Positions 1 through 7,754 of a stretch of 64,000 bases of DNA are shown piece by piece. Position 1 is the stretch's first letter. Every line of letters starts with the position of its first letter. This stretch comes from Sphingobacterium paludis (GTDB lineage Bacteria > Bacteroidota > Bacteroidia > Sphingobacteriales > Sphingobacteriaceae). Location: positions 186,001 through 250,000 of the forward strand of contig NZ_SNZV01000002.1 of NCBI RefSeq assembly GCF_004364125.1. Reading direction: 5' to 3'. The notes below the pieces were generated by a model. That model was not told where the DNA came from, did no database searches, and worked only from the letters and a program-made list of their open reading frames with translations. Position numbers and translations under genes: made by a program.

Positions 1-315
1 ATTCGACAGGCATGCTTGGAACATGAACGTTTTATGTGCGAAAATGTGGATGTATGGATGACGCATATCGGCGGGTACCCTGGAAGATATGCGGTGCAAG
101 TGCGACCCGAAATTACATTGAATCCGCCCAAACTATTTATTTGCGGGCATTCCCATATCCTAAAAGTGCAGTATGATCCTAAATTGAATTTATTGCATCT
201 GAATCCTGGCGCCGCGGGAAAGCAAGGCTGGCATAAAGTGCGAACATTAATGCGTTTTCACATAACGGAAGATCGTATCGAAAACCTCGAAGTGATTGAG
301 TTGGGTAATCGCTAG
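1..315 (+). CDS. Metallophosphoesterase, YfcE/MJ0936-like, C-terminal part
   Basis: The reading frame is open to the window edge, so the gene starts upstream and only about 104 C-terminal residues are visible. The motif GHSHILK, followed by LNPGAAG, is the last metal-binding block of calcineurin-like phosphoesterases of the YfcE type, which are small cytosolic Mn/Ni-dependent phosphodiesterases. Upstream of the motif, MTHIGGYPGRY matches the preceding metal-ligand region (usually THG or THI). The N-terminal DxHG block lies outside the window. The stop codon is one base from the end of the convergent MerR gene. The family call is fairly secure; the substrate is unknown. Confidence 0.85.
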   Translation: MRQACLEHERFMCENVDVWMTHIGGYPGRYAVQVRPEITLNPPKLFICGHSHILKVQYDPKLNLLHLNPGAAGKQGWHKVRTLMRFHITEDRIENLEVIELGNR

Positions 316-316
316 C

Positions 317-652
317 TTATAGGCTATCGCGCACTTCTATCAAAAATTTCTTCAGGCGCTCCAACGAATCGACTACCCGTTGGTTTTCCTTCACTTCATT
401 TTTATTGGCGCGTAAATAGTCCCTGGCACCTTGCAGGGTATATCCTTTGTCTTTCACTAGATTAAAGATAATCTTCAAGTTGGAAATGTCTTCTTGGGTG
501 AAAAGACGGTTGCCTTTCTTGTTTTTTTTGGGTTGTAGAATATCAAATTCACGTTCGTAAAATCTGATCTGAGAAGCGTTTACACCAAACATCGTGGTCA
601 CTTCTCCCATCGTATAATATAACTTATTTATTTCACGTTCTTTGTATGGCAT
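317..652 (-). CDS. MerR family transcriptional regulator
   Basis: A 111-residue protein with an N-terminal MerR winged helix-turn-helix: LYYTMGEVTTMFGV is the recognition region, SQIRFYEREF the conserved RxYE segment and GNRLFTQEDI the wing. The C-terminal half is a short helical dimerisation region. No metal-binding cysteine cluster is visible, so this is probably not a metal sensor; similar short MerR proteins are common in Bacteroidota chromosomes. A well-formed promoter lies 20 bp upstream (672-701). The target genes cannot be read from the sequence. The gene converges on the phosphoesterase gene. Confidence 0.85.
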   Translation of the reverse strand: MPYKEREINKLYYTMGEVTTMFGVNASQIRFYEREFDILQPKKNKKGNRLFTQEDISNLKIIFNLVKDKGYTLQGARDYLRANKNEVKENQRVVDSLERLKKFLIEVRDSL

Positions 653-671
653 AGTTTACGTTCTACTTTAA

Positions 672-701
672 CAAATATACGAGCTCTGTTTGATATTCAA
701 A
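672..701 (-). promoter_or_regulatory. Bacteroidota-type promoter of the MerR gene
   Basis: On the minus strand, TATATTTG (672-679) fits the TAnnTTTG -7 element and TTTG (698-701) the -33 element, 18 bp apart. Predicted transcription start is near 666, leaving a leader of about 14 nt. This is one of the two best-matching promoters in the window. Confidence 0.75.
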
Positions 702-736
702 ATTTTTCAGTGCCGTAATCTTTTCGGGAAACTTCT

Positions 737-744
737 TAATTTTG
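737..744 (+). promoter_or_regulatory. -7 element TAATTTTG before the 749 gene
   Basis: An exact TAnnTTTG match ends 4 nt before the GTG start at 749. Transcription would begin at or next to the start codon, suggesting a leaderless mRNA. No clear -33 element was found. Confidence 0.5.
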
Positions 745-748
745 AAAG

Positions 749-1102
749 GTGAAAGGCTTTGTAATTGTCAGTAAGTTTTGGACCAATATGTTTTCAGCAG
801 GGCGCGCCGTTGCGGTCACCGTTTTTCCATTTATTTTTGTTAGGTCGCAAAGCCTTATCTCGGACTATGTCTTGCTTCAGCACGAGCGCATCCATATTAG
901 ACAGGCTTTAGAGCTAGCTGTATTACCTTTCTATGTATGGTATCTGTTGGAGTTTATTGTTCGCTATTGTCGATGTGGCAACTTTCAAAAAGCTTACCGA
1001 TCTATTTCTTTTGAGCAGGAAGCTTATGCCCACGAAACGGAACCGCATTATTTGGAGCGCCGTCAATGCTGGGCGTTTTTAAACTATTTTAAAACCTCCT
1101 GA
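749..1102 (+). CDS. Small membrane-associated HExxH protein
   Basis: A 117-residue protein of unknown function. It contains LLQHERIHIRQ, an HExxH zinc-site motif resembling that of M56 (BlaR1-like) membrane peptidases, followed by a hydrophobic segment (LELAVLPFYVWYLLEFIVRY) and SFEQEAYAHE, whose Glu could act as a third metal ligand. The first 30 residues are also hydrophobic. From memory, similar short proteins occur in other Bacteroidota. The GTG start at 749 fits the promoter element 4 nt upstream; ATG at 788 is the alternative. Peptidase activity is inference from the motif only. Confidence 0.6.
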   Translation: MKGFVIVSKFWTNMFSAGRAVAVTVFPFIFVRSQSLISDYVLLQHERIHIRQALELAVLPFYVWYLLEFIVRYCRCGNFQKAYRSISFEQEAYAHETEPHYLERRQCWAFLNYFKTS

Positions 1103-1104
1103 AA

Positions 1105-1136
1105 GCGAAGAAGCCCCTGCATAGAGGAGCTTCTTC
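1105..1136. terminator. Bidirectional terminator hairpin
   Basis: CGAAGAAGC (1105-1113) pairs with GCTTCTTCG (1128-1136), with 3 more pairs inside after one mismatch. It lies between the convergent 749 gene and accD and probably serves both. T-tracts are weak. Confidence 0.65.
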
Positions 1137-1153
1137 GTTATATTTGGAAAATC

Positions 1154-1999
1154 TTACGCGTAAACTAAGCGGAGATAGGCTGCTACTTTCGCTTTGAGAT
1201 TTCTTCTATCCACAATAAAGTCTAGGAAGCCATGTTCCAACACAAATTCAGAGGTCTGAAAGCCTTTTGGCAAATCTTTTTTTATCGTTTCTTTAATAAC
1301 GCGTGGCCCGGCAAAACCTATCAGTGCACCTGGTTCTGCGATATTAATGTCGCCTAGCATGGCGTAAGAAGCGGTCACTCCCCCTGTTGTAGGATCTGTC
1401 AATAGACATACATATGGGATTTTTGCTTTCGCCAATAGAGCCAATTTTGCTGATGTCTTTGCCATTTGCATCAAGGAAAAAGCGGCCTCCATCATACGCG
1501 CTCCACCAGATTTAGAGATCAACATGAATGGGATTTTGTGTTCCAAGCAGTAGTCAATGGACCGTGCGATTTTTTCGCCGACGACCGATCCCATGGAACC
1601 CCCAATAAAGTTAAAGTCCATACAGGCAATAACGACATCCTTTCCTTCCATCTTGCCTTGTCCGCAGCGGATAGCATCTTTCAGACCTGTTTTTGCTTGG
1701 CTATCAGCCAAACGGACAGGATACGGCTTTGTATCAGAAAATTGTAAAGGATCGCCGGAGGTTAGGTTTTCAAAAAGTTCAGTGAAATCGTTGTTGTCGA
1801 AAAGTATAGAAAAGTAAGCTGCCGAGCCAATGCGAATATGGTAGTCGCAATACTGGCATACATATTTATTCTCAATTTGCTCGCTGTTCAATAACGGCTT
1901 CTTACAATTCGGACATTTATTCCACATGCCGTCAGGAGCTTCCTTTTTATTTTCGGTTGCAGTACTGATTCCTGCCTTGTTTCTTTTAAACCAACTCAT
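1154..1999 (-). CDS. accD: Acetyl-CoA carboxylase carboxyltransferase subunit beta
   Basis: AccD works with AccA to transfer carboxyl from carboxybiotin-BCCP to acetyl-CoA, the first committed step of fatty acid synthesis, in the cytosol. The N-terminal zinc ribbon is visible as CPNCKKPLL ... YVCQYCDYH (CxxC, CxxC). The crotonase-like core includes [26 protein letters not shown] and [17 protein letters not shown] chose the ATG at 1999 (281 aa, MSWFKRNK), the usual AccD N-terminus, over an upstream in-frame start that adds an atypical 11-residue leader. accA is not nearby, which is normal for this phylum. A convergent terminator follows at 1105-1136. Confidence 0.95.
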   Translation of the reverse strand: MSWFKRNKAGISTATENKKEAPDGMWNKCPNCKKPLLNSEQIENKYVCQYCDYHIRIGSAAYFSILFDNNDFTELFENLTSGDPLQFSDTKPYPVRLADSQAKTGLKDAIRCGQGKMEGKDVVIACMDFNFIGGSMGSVVGEKIARSIDYCLEHKIPFMLISKSGGARMMEAAFSLMQMAKTSAKLALLAKAKIPYVCLLTDPTTGGVTASYAMLGDINIAEPGALIGFAGPRVIKETIKKDLPKGFQTSEFVLEHGFLDFIVDRRNLKAKVAAYLRLVYA

Positions 2000-2196
2000 A
2001 AGTATTCGATAATTCGGACTACAAATAAACAAAAAATATCCTGAAAAATAGTATAAAGGGCGTAATAGTGGTATACGTCGGTTTGCCCAAATGAGATTTG
2101 ATCATTAGTTTCGAACACGTACTCTCGAATGCTGTCGATAGGCTGAAAGCAAGCATCTAAGCGTAATAGATATTCCGTCGAGCTTACGAAGCAATG

Positions 2197-2775
2197 TTAC
2201 TTGTCCCCCTCTTTGGGAATAAGACGTAAGCGATCGTGGATTACGTTCACGGAATCTCTATACATTTTTAGATGTCGTAGCAGGTGTTCAACACGCTCAT
2301 AATGCGAAGCGTCATTTAAAAATGCCAAATTAGGACTACAATATAATTTAAATTTTTGGAGCGAATCTCCACGGAGCGTTGTGTATTCCAGTAGTAATGG
2401 ATCCCAGATTTCGCTAGCGAGATCTTCTTCAAACTCGCGCTCAAATTGAGCTTGCAGTCTTCGAGCGGCACGTCCGCGGTTGCTAAAATGGTTGTAAAGC
2501 TTTTGAATGTTCAGGGCTATCCCACCGAAAGGTGAAAATGTAACCATATTCTTATTGTCTCCTAAAAGATATATCTCTTTATGATAAGCCTTTTTGTCTT
2601 CAAATTTCGAACGGGCATCTATTTTTCGTTCAATATATATTTCGTCTATAGCTATGGTGTCCGTGTGTAGGGTGTCTTGCTGTATTCGCGGCACTTTTTT
2701 AACGTCTGCCCCGCGAAGCAAAATGCAGAGTGTTAACATGCTGCATACAGTAATAAATACAGTTCTCCTCACCAT
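2197..2775 (-). CDS. Exported hypothetical protein
   Basis: About 192 residues, not recognised. From the ATG at 2775 the N-terminus MVRRTVFITVCSMLTLCILL is a plausible signal peptide or anchor, so that start is preferred over a TTG 60 bases upstream. The mature part is charged, with IYLLGDNKNMVTFSPFGGIALNIQKLYNHFSNRGRAARRLQ followed by a helical, acidic C-terminal half. This composition resembles a group of exported Bacteroidota proteins of unknown role, a comparison made from memory. It stands alone on its strand, with no clear operon partner. Confidence 0.6.
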   Translation of the reverse strand: MVRRTVFITVCSMLTLCILLRGADVKKVPRIQQDTLHTDTIAIDEIYIERKIDARSKFEDKKAYHKEIYLLGDNKNMVTFSPFGGIALNIQKLYNHFSNRGRAARRLQAQFEREFEEDLASEIWDPLLLEYTTLRGDSLQKFKLYCSPNLAFLNDASHYERVEHLLRHLKMYRDSVNVIHDRLRLIPKEGDK

Positions 2776-3025
2776 AAGTTTTCTAAACCTATGACTAATT
2801 TGCAAATAGTTGTCGACTTTAACATGCCTTAACAAGATTATATTTAAAATGCTGTAAACCTTTTTTTGTCGTAATTATTTTGATAATTGCGTCAAAATTG
2901 GTGCATTTGTATAGTTATAGGGGGGGTATTACGACATATTTGATTCCAATTAGCTTAGAAGTGTCGTAATCATGATAAACAGATCGAGGATGGCGAATTA
3001 AGAAAAGCAACTGATAACGAGTTAA

Positions 3026-3397
3026 ATAGCCGGTTTGCTCGGTATTTACGATTTAAACCGTGTGGATCTATTGAAAGATGTTTTTATATGGTCTTATGAA
3101 CGCTCTGCAACTCGATATGCAGCAATTAAGCAATCTTTAGGTGAACCCGATCCGTTGCAAGTTACCTATAGGGATGATATTCGTTACATCATCGGTGAAG
3201 TTGTTAGAAAAGCAATCGTTCAGGAGGAAGCGGTTAAAATGATAGCAGATTATTCAGGGAGCTTGCCAAAAAGTGATAGAAGTAAATTTGTTGAGATTGT
3301 GGATACCGAATTACTCTCCATGCACGACGGGAATTTTGCACGTTTCCAAATTAAGCCATCTAAATATAGAAAATGGAAAGAAATTTGGAAACGGTAA
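3026..3397 (+). pseudogene. C-terminal relic of a Fic/DOC family protein
   Basis: The reading frame opens after a stop at 3023-3025, and the only start candidate is a TTG at 3035. The protein (IYDLNRVDLLKDVFIWSYERSATRYAAIKQSLGEPDPLQVTYRD...) resembles the helical C-terminal extension of long bacterial Fic proteins, which AMPylate target proteins. The catalytic HPFxxGNGR block and the rest of the Fic fold are absent here and in the 200 bp upstream. I therefore read it as the surviving 3' end of a deleted gene. It could instead be a small independent protein using TTG. The family assignment is from memory of the conserved YERS ... EPDP pattern. Confidence 0.6.
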
Positions 3398-3502
3398 ATA
3401 TCTCCCGCTTCTGCAAGTAAGCTGATACCTCGCCATTTTTTTGGGAAGAATGGGAGAGCATTCCTATAGGGCTACCCTTTGCTGGGGAATGCTACTCTGA
3501 TG

Positions 3503-3745
3503 TTAATCTTCTCGTCTTTCATTGATCTTGCTACCAATGTAATTGACCTCTTCATCCATCCCGAACATGGGAAGCTCGGTTTCAGGATTTAGTTTTAACC
3601 AGGAGGTATCGTTGTCACGGATAATCTTGACGTATTCTTTTCCATCCTTGAAAATAACAAAAACATCCTCTTCCTCCGGAAAGACTGAATACACGATGTT
3701 CTCCAACTCAATGTCAAATGGCTCTTGTGCTCCTTCTAATTTCAT
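3503..3745 (-). CDS. Small acidic conserved hypothetical protein
   Basis: An 80-residue acidic cytosolic protein: EDVFVIFKDGKEYVKIIRD and TSWLKLNPETELPMFGMDEEVNYIGSKI. Function unknown. Similar short proteins occur in Sphingobacteriaceae genomes, to my recollection. It is divergent from dprA across a 63-bp gap and has its own promoter-like element (3762-3769). No signal peptide or membrane segment is present. Confidence 0.7.
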   Translation of the reverse strand: MKLEGAQEPFDIELENIVYSVFPEEEDVFVIFKDGKEYVKIIRDNDTSWLKLNPETELPMFGMDEEVNYIGSKINERRED

Positions 3746-3761
3746 GCGCTAATTTTTTAAT

Positions 3762-3769
3762 CAAAGTTA
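3762..3769 (-). promoter_or_regulatory. -7 element for the 80-aa gene
   Basis: On the minus strand TAACTTTG matches TAnnTTTG, 16 bp upstream of the ATG at 3745. No -33 element at the right distance. Confidence 0.45.
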
Positions 3770-3808
3770 GAACTTTTAAACAAAATTCTTATTTTTAAGA
3801 ATCCAATT

Positions 3809-4906
3809 ATGAACAAGATTCAACAAATAGCACTCACCAAGATTAAAGGCGTAGGTTCGCGAACAGCGCGCATGCTGCTAGCGTATTGCGGTTCTGTTGA
3901 TGCAATTTTTAACGCAACGCGGAAAGAGCTGCTCGCCATCCCTTCTATCGGTAAGGTAACAGTAGATGCTATTTTGTCGAAAAATTATTTGGATGAAGCG
4001 GAGCGCGAATTTCTTTTTATTGATAAACATCGTATCCAAGTATTATGGATAGAGAGTCCGAGCTATCCCAAGCGTTTACTGCATTGTGAAGACGCGCCCC
4101 TATTACTTTATCACAAAGGTGCCGCCAATCTCAATAGTCGCCGTGTGGTCAGTATTGTGGGCACTCGGAATGCGACGCCCTACGGACGCCAGCTTTGCGA
4201 AGAGCTTGTAGCAGCGATGCCAGTTCAGGATACTCTTGTTGTGAGTGGCCTTGCTTACGGCATTGACGTCTTAGCTCACCGTCAGTCTATTAAACATGAT
4301 GTCCCTACAGTAGGCGTGCTGGGGCATGGCCTCGATATCATCTATCCTGCAGCACATCGGGAGTTGGCTTCTCGCATGCTGGAAAAGGGAGGGCTTCTCA
4401 CGGAGTTTCCTTCGGGTACAGCGCCGGAACGAAATAATTTTCCTGCCCGCAACCGCATTATCGCCGGCTTAGCAGATGTTACCGTAATTGTTGAGGCTGC
4501 ACACAAAGGTGGAGCGTTAATTACGGCGGAGTTGGCTAATAGCTATAACCGCGACGTTTGTGCTTTTCCTGGTCGGATTGATCAGGAGTACTCGGCGGGC
4601 TGTAATTACCTTATCAAAACTAATCGCGCACACTTGATTCGTAACGCAGAGGATCTCTGCTATTTAATGGGGTGGGAAGATCGTGTCAAGAACGAAACGA
4701 GTATTCAGCTTCCGCTACACCAACTTGACTTGACGAAAGATCAACAGCGGGTTTACAACTACTTGCAAGATAAGGAGCAGGCCGTCGTCGATGAGATCGC
4801 CCTGTTCCTGGATTGGCCAATGAGTAAACTTGCTATGGTGCTTTTGGAAATGGAAATGAACAATATTGTGCTAGCCTTACCGGGCAAGATGTACCGGAAG
4901 GTGTGA
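3809..4906 (+). CDS. dprA: DNA-processing protein DprA
   Basis: DprA (365 aa) binds incoming single-stranded DNA in natural transformation, protects it and loads RecA. The N-terminal helix-hairpin-helix region is visible (IKGVGSRTARMLL, IPSIGKVTVDAIL). The Rossmann-like core carries VSIVGTRNATPYGRQ, VVSGLAYGIDVLAHRQ, TVGVLGHGLDIIYPA and the loop LLTEFPSGTAPERNNFPARNRIIAGL. The C-terminal winged-helix domain follows (VYNYLQDKEQAVVDEIALFLDWPMSKL). The length is typical and nothing is missing. An inverted repeat ATTCTTA/TAAGAAT (3784-3801) lies just before the start. The MFS gene follows after 26 bp. Confidence 0.95.
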   Translation: MNKIQQIALTKIKGVGSRTARMLLAYCGSVDAIFNATRKELLAIPSIGKVTVDAILSKNYLDEAEREFLFIDKHRIQVLWIESPSYPKRLLHCEDAPLLLYHKGAANLNSRRVVSIVGTRNATPYGRQLCEELVAAMPVQDTLVVSGLAYGIDVLAHRQSIKHDVPTVGVLGHGLDIIYPAAHRELASRMLEKGGLLTEFPSGTAPERNNFPARNRIIAGLADVTVIVEAAHKGGALITAELANSYNRDVCAFPGRIDQEYSAGCNYLIKTNRAHLIRNAEDLCYLMGWEDRVKNETSIQLPLHQLDLTKDQQRVYNYLQDKEQAVVDEIALFLDWPMSKLAMVLLEMEMNNIVLALPGKMYRKV

Positions 4907-4932
4907 CACCTCACTATAAACGTAAATAGACC

Positions 4933-6477
4933 ATGAATAACGCAAAGAAAACATTATGGAAAGTCATCGGTGCTTCCTCTTTGGGGACCTTAATCGAGTG
5001 GTACGACTTCTTCATCTTCGGAAGTCTTTCCATCGTTTTATCTACCAAGTTCTTTCCTGCTGACAATCCGACAGCAGCTTTTTTATCCACCTTAGCAACT
5101 TTCGCAGCTGGATTCGTGGTGCGCCCTTTTGGAGCCTTATTTTTTGGTCGTTTGGGAGATCTCATCGGTCGTAAATATACGTTCATGGTGACATTGATGT
5201 TGATGGGGGGCGCGACCTTCCTGATTGGCTGTACGCCTAGTTACGAAAGCATAGGGTTTTTGGCCCCACTGATTGTTTTGCTATTACGTCTCTTGCAGGG
5301 ATTGGCGCTTGGCGGCGAATATGGCGGCGCAGCAACGTATGTAGCCGAACATAGTCCGGAAGGGCAGCGAGGTTATTGGACGTCTTGGATACAAACCACC
5401 GCTACCTTTGGATTGTTTATATCCCTGGTCGTTATCTTATTAACGCGCTTACTCCTTACAGAGGCACAGTTTGATGAATGGGGATGGCGAGTACCTTTCG
5501 TGCTTTCTATTTTCATGGTCTATGTCTCCTATCTTATCCGGAAGAATATGGATGAATCTCCGGAATTCAAACGAGCAAAATCAGAAGGTAAAACGGCGAA
5601 AAGCCCATTACGCGAAAGTTTTGGAAATACGTACAACTTAAAGTTCGTGTTGTTGGCGCTTTTTGGTGCAGCGATGGGGCAGGGAGTAGTTTGGTATACT
5701 GGTCAATTTTATTCGATGAGTTTTATGAAGACGGTGATGTTTCTTGATACCGATCAAGCCGACCTTATATTAGGAATTGCACTGCTGCTTGGTACGCCGT
5801 TTTTTGTGGTGTTTGGTAAACTCAGTGATAGGTTGGGGCGAAAATGGGTCATGTTAACCGGCATGCTACTCGCCATACTAACGTATCGGCCTATTTATGA
5901 AGCCATGTATCAATTGACCAATATCGAAAAGAAGACCGAACAAGCTGACTTGCGCCGACAGACAGTGATGGCTAAAGAAACGGCAGCAGGACAGATTTTA
6001 GAAGAAACAATAACAAAATACTTTACAGATGGCACCACGGTGAAACATATTACGACCTCGATGCCAGCTCTAGCTCAAGATGGAGGCACTCAAGATGAAG
6101 CTGTGCAGTTTAAGCCGTCTCAAAAAACGACTGTACTTATATCAGGAATAAATTATGTGTGTTTAGTCATCTTGATCTTTGTACAAATCGTTTACATCAC
6201 GCTAGTTTATGGGCCTATAGCGGCTTTTTTGGTTGAGATGTTTCCAGTGAAAATCCGTTACACCTCTATGTCATTGCCCTACCATATTGGTAATGGTATC
6301 TTTGGAGGACTGTTACCTGCCGTGTCTACATACCTGGCAACAAATGCACAATTGCAAGGTAAAGTCGATTTTTACCTGTCTGGGCTATGGTATCCCATTG
6401 GGGTGGCGGGAGTCTGTTTTATAATAGGTGCAATTTATATATCTAAATCAATGAATGCTAACGCTGTAAAACCGTAA
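4933..6477 (+). CDS. MFS transporter, metabolite:H+ symporter (MHS) type
   Basis: A 514-residue inner-membrane transporter. The MHS subfamily signs are visible: N-terminal SLGTLIEWYDFFIFGSLS, loop 2-3 GRLGDLIGRKYTFM, RLLQGLALGGEYGGAATYVAEHSPEGQRGYWTS, and the second-half GKLSDRLGRKWVM. Relatives (ShiA, ProP, KgtP) import shikimate, proline/betaine or 2-oxoglutarate with protons; the substrate here is unknown. About 75 mostly polar residues (roughly 320-395, from IEKKTEQADLRRQ to QFKPSQKT) are inserted between membrane segments of the second half, making it longer than the usual 430-450 aa. A small membrane protein gene follows after 4 bp and probably forms an operon with it. Confidence 0.9.
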   Translation: MNNAKKTLWKVIGASSLGTLIEWYDFFIFGSLSIVLSTKFFPADNPTAAFLSTLATFAAGFVVRPFGALFFGRLGDLIGRKYTFMVTLMLMGGATFLIGCTPSYESIGFLAPLIVLLLRLLQGLALGGEYGGAATYVAEHSPEGQRGYWTSWIQTTATFGLFISLVVILLTRLLLTEAQFDEWGWRVPFVLSIFMVYVSYLIRKNMDESPEFKRAKSEGKTAKSPLRESFGNTYNLKFVLLALFGAAMGQGVVWYTGQFYSMSFMKTVMFLDTDQADLILGIALLLGTPFFVVFGKLSDRLGRKWVMLTGMLLAILTYRPIYEAMYQLTNIEKKTEQADLRRQTVMAKETAAGQILEETITKYFTDGTTVKHITTSMPALAQDGGTQDEAVQFKPSQKTTVLISGINYVCLVILIFVQIVYITLVYGPIAAFLVEMFPVKIRYTSMSLPYHIGNGIFGGLLPAVSTYLATNAQLQGKVDFYLSGLWYPIGVAGVCFIIGAIYISKSMNANAVKP

Positions 6478-6481
6478 ACGT

Positions 6482-6709
6482 ATGGAATCCTTAAAAAAAA
6501 TATTAGGTGTTGTCTGGATCTTGTTAGCCGTTGTTACCGCTTACTTCTGTGTTTTCGAATTTGGAATACCGAAATTATATACCGGTCATCAAGAAGATCT
6601 TGTCTTTGGGATTATCATTTTGTGTATTCTAACACCCATTATTAGCATTGGAATGGCTGTCTTTGGCTACTTTGCATTGCGCGGGGAATATGCAAAGAAA
6701 AAGATGTAA
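6482..6709 (+). CDS. Small two-helix membrane protein (DUF6814-like)
   Basis: A 75-residue protein with two hydrophobic segments (ILGVVWILLAVVTAYFCVF and VFGIIILCILTPIISIGMAVFGYFAL) and a lysine-rich C-terminus, suggesting a small inner-membrane protein. It starts 4 bp after the MFS transporter stop, so the two are very likely co-transcribed. I recall small proteins of this shape next to MHS-type transporters in Bacteroidota (DUF6814), which would make it a transporter accessory subunit. That role is inference. Confidence 0.75.
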   Translation: MESLKKILGVVWILLAVVTAYFCVFEFGIPKLYTGHQEDLVFGIIILCILTPIISIGMAVFGYFALRGEYAKKKM

Positions 6710-6757
6710 GTTTTGTTGGTTGACTATCAGTGTACTATCTGTATATTCCTAAAAAAA

Positions 6758-6788
6758 TTTGGGGAACGTGATTTTTTTGCTACTTTTG
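6758..6788 (+). promoter_or_regulatory. Promoter of the SRP RNA gene
   Basis: TTTG (6758-6761) and TACTTTTG (6781-6788) fit the Bacteroidota -33 and -7 elements with 19 bp between them. The predicted start falls at the first base of the RNA stem (6793), 5 nt after the -7 element. Confidence 0.8.
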
Positions 6789-6792
6789 TCGC

Positions 6793-6887
6793 GGGCAAGT
6801 CTCTTACGACCAGCTCCCAATGACTCCCCCAGGTTGGGAACAAAGCAAGGGTATTTGGTTGAGCGGTGCGATAGGAGTAGCTTGCCC
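6793..6887 (+). ncRNA. ffs: Signal recognition particle RNA (small, 4.5S type)
   Basis: The 95-nt RNA folds on itself: GGGCAAG (6793-6799) pairs with CTTGCCC (6881-6887). The tip carries the SRP domain IV signature: CCCCCAGG, a TTG-GGAA-CAA tetraloop hairpin, then AGCAAGGG, equivalent to CAGG ... GGAA ... AGCA in E. coli 4.5S RNA, where Ffh and FtsY bind. A good promoter sits directly upstream and a T-tract (6888-6893) directly downstream, so transcript ends and structure agree. It binds Ffh and guides co-translational membrane targeting. Confidence 0.92.
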
Positions 6888-6911
6888 TTTTTTATTTTTT
6901 TAAATAGGGGT

Positions 6912-6941
6912 AAGCGCAATTTTGGCGCTTTTTTTATTTTT
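6912..6941 (+). terminator. Rho-independent terminator downstream of SRP RNA
   Basis: AAGCGC (6912-6917) and GCGCTT (6925-6930) form a 6-bp stem with a 7-nt loop, followed by a run of T to 6941. Probably a backup terminator for the SRP RNA unit. Confidence 0.7.
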
Positions 6942-7020
6942 AACAAATGTTCTTATGTAGGAGCGCTTTACGTTTATCGAAGCTCCATTTCTCACTTTTT
7001 TTCTTAGATACAGGCACAGC

Positions 7021-7039
7021 ATGAACAGAAGCTGTTCAT
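7021..7039 (-). terminator. Hairpin after rsmG
   Basis: Perfect 8-bp inverted repeat ATGAACAG/CTGTTCAT with a 3-nt loop, 19 bp past the rsmG stop on the minus strand. There is no adjacent T-tract, so terminator function is uncertain. Confidence 0.4.
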
Positions 7040-7057
7040 TAATAATTCCTCTGTTGC

Positions 7058-7714
7058 TTACATGGGAACATACACCACATACTTGGTTTCAAAAAAATCT
7101 TCGTTGAAGTATGCTGATAGTGGGTGTAGTTCTGCTTTTAAACGAGCCTCTTTAATTTCTTCTTTTAGATCTCCGCCCTTCAAGTACAGGATGCCGTTTG
7201 GAATTCCATTTTTATCCCTCTTTTCAAACTTATTGCGAACCCAAGGAGCGAAATCAACGAAACGAGTCACAGCGCGCGATACGACGAAATCATACTTATA
7301 ATCAAGTTCCTCCGCCCGAATGTGATCTGCTTCCACATTTTGCAGGCCCAAAGCTGCAGCTACCTCACGCACCACCTTTATTTTTTTGCCAATGGAATCT
7401 ACCAGATGGAATTTTACTTCCGGGAATAATATTGCCAGCGGTATGCCGGGAAATCCGCCGCCCGTGCCTACATCCAGAATGCGCGTACCTGCTGTAAATT
7501 CGTTTACAAACTTCGCTATACCGAGAGAATGTAGGACGTGGTGAAGATAAAGGCTTTCCATGTCCTTGCGCGAGACGACATTAATTTGGTTGTTCCAAAA
7601 TGGATACAGCGCTGCTAATTGGGCAAATTGCGTTTTTTGAGTCGCTGAAAGTTTGGGGAAGTATTTGTAGATAATATCGACAGTAGGGTTCATATGTTGT
7701 TTTTTGTCGTCCAT
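7058..7714 (-). CDS. rsmG: 16S rRNA (guanine(527)-N7)-methyltransferase
   Basis: RsmG (218 aa; 211 aa if the second ATG at 7693 is used) methylates N7 of G527 in the 530 loop of 16S rRNA using SAM. The GidB pattern is clear: FWNNQINVVSRKDMESLYLHHVLHSL, then the SAM-binding motif ILDVGTGGGFPGIPLAI and VEADHIRAEELDYKYDFVVSRAV. Length is typical of the family. It follows the glycosyltransferase gene by 40 bp on the same strand and is probably co-transcribed from the promoter at 8910-8917. Loss of rsmG is known in other bacteria to give low-level streptomycin resistance. Confidence 0.95.
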   Translation of the reverse strand: MDDKKQHMNPTVDIIYKYFPKLSATQKTQFAQLAALYPFWNNQINVVSRKDMESLYLHHVLHSLGIAKFVNEFTAGTRILDVGTGGGFPGIPLAILFPEVKFHLVDSIGKKIKVVREVAAALGLQNVEADHIRAEELDYKYDFVVSRAVTRFVDFAPWVRNKFEKRDKNGIPNGILYLKGGDLKEEIKEARLKAELHPLSAYFNEDFFETKYVVYVPM

Positions 7715-7754
7715 GTTGCCCGCGTTAAATGTGCTTCAAGGCGCTTGTGTAAAT

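Noticed and set aside
16..315. Complete small gene starting at TTG 16
   Set aside because: The frame is open to the window edge and the protein matches only the C-terminal part of its family, so it is a partial gene.
2930..2936. Run of seven G in an AT-rich gap
   Set aside because: Too short to interpret; could be phase-variable, but no ORF or promoter depends on it.
3457..3493. Inverted repeat AGCATTCC/GGAATGCT between the Fic relic and the 80-aa gene
   Set aside because: Possible terminator, but with a large loop and no T-tract; too weak to list.
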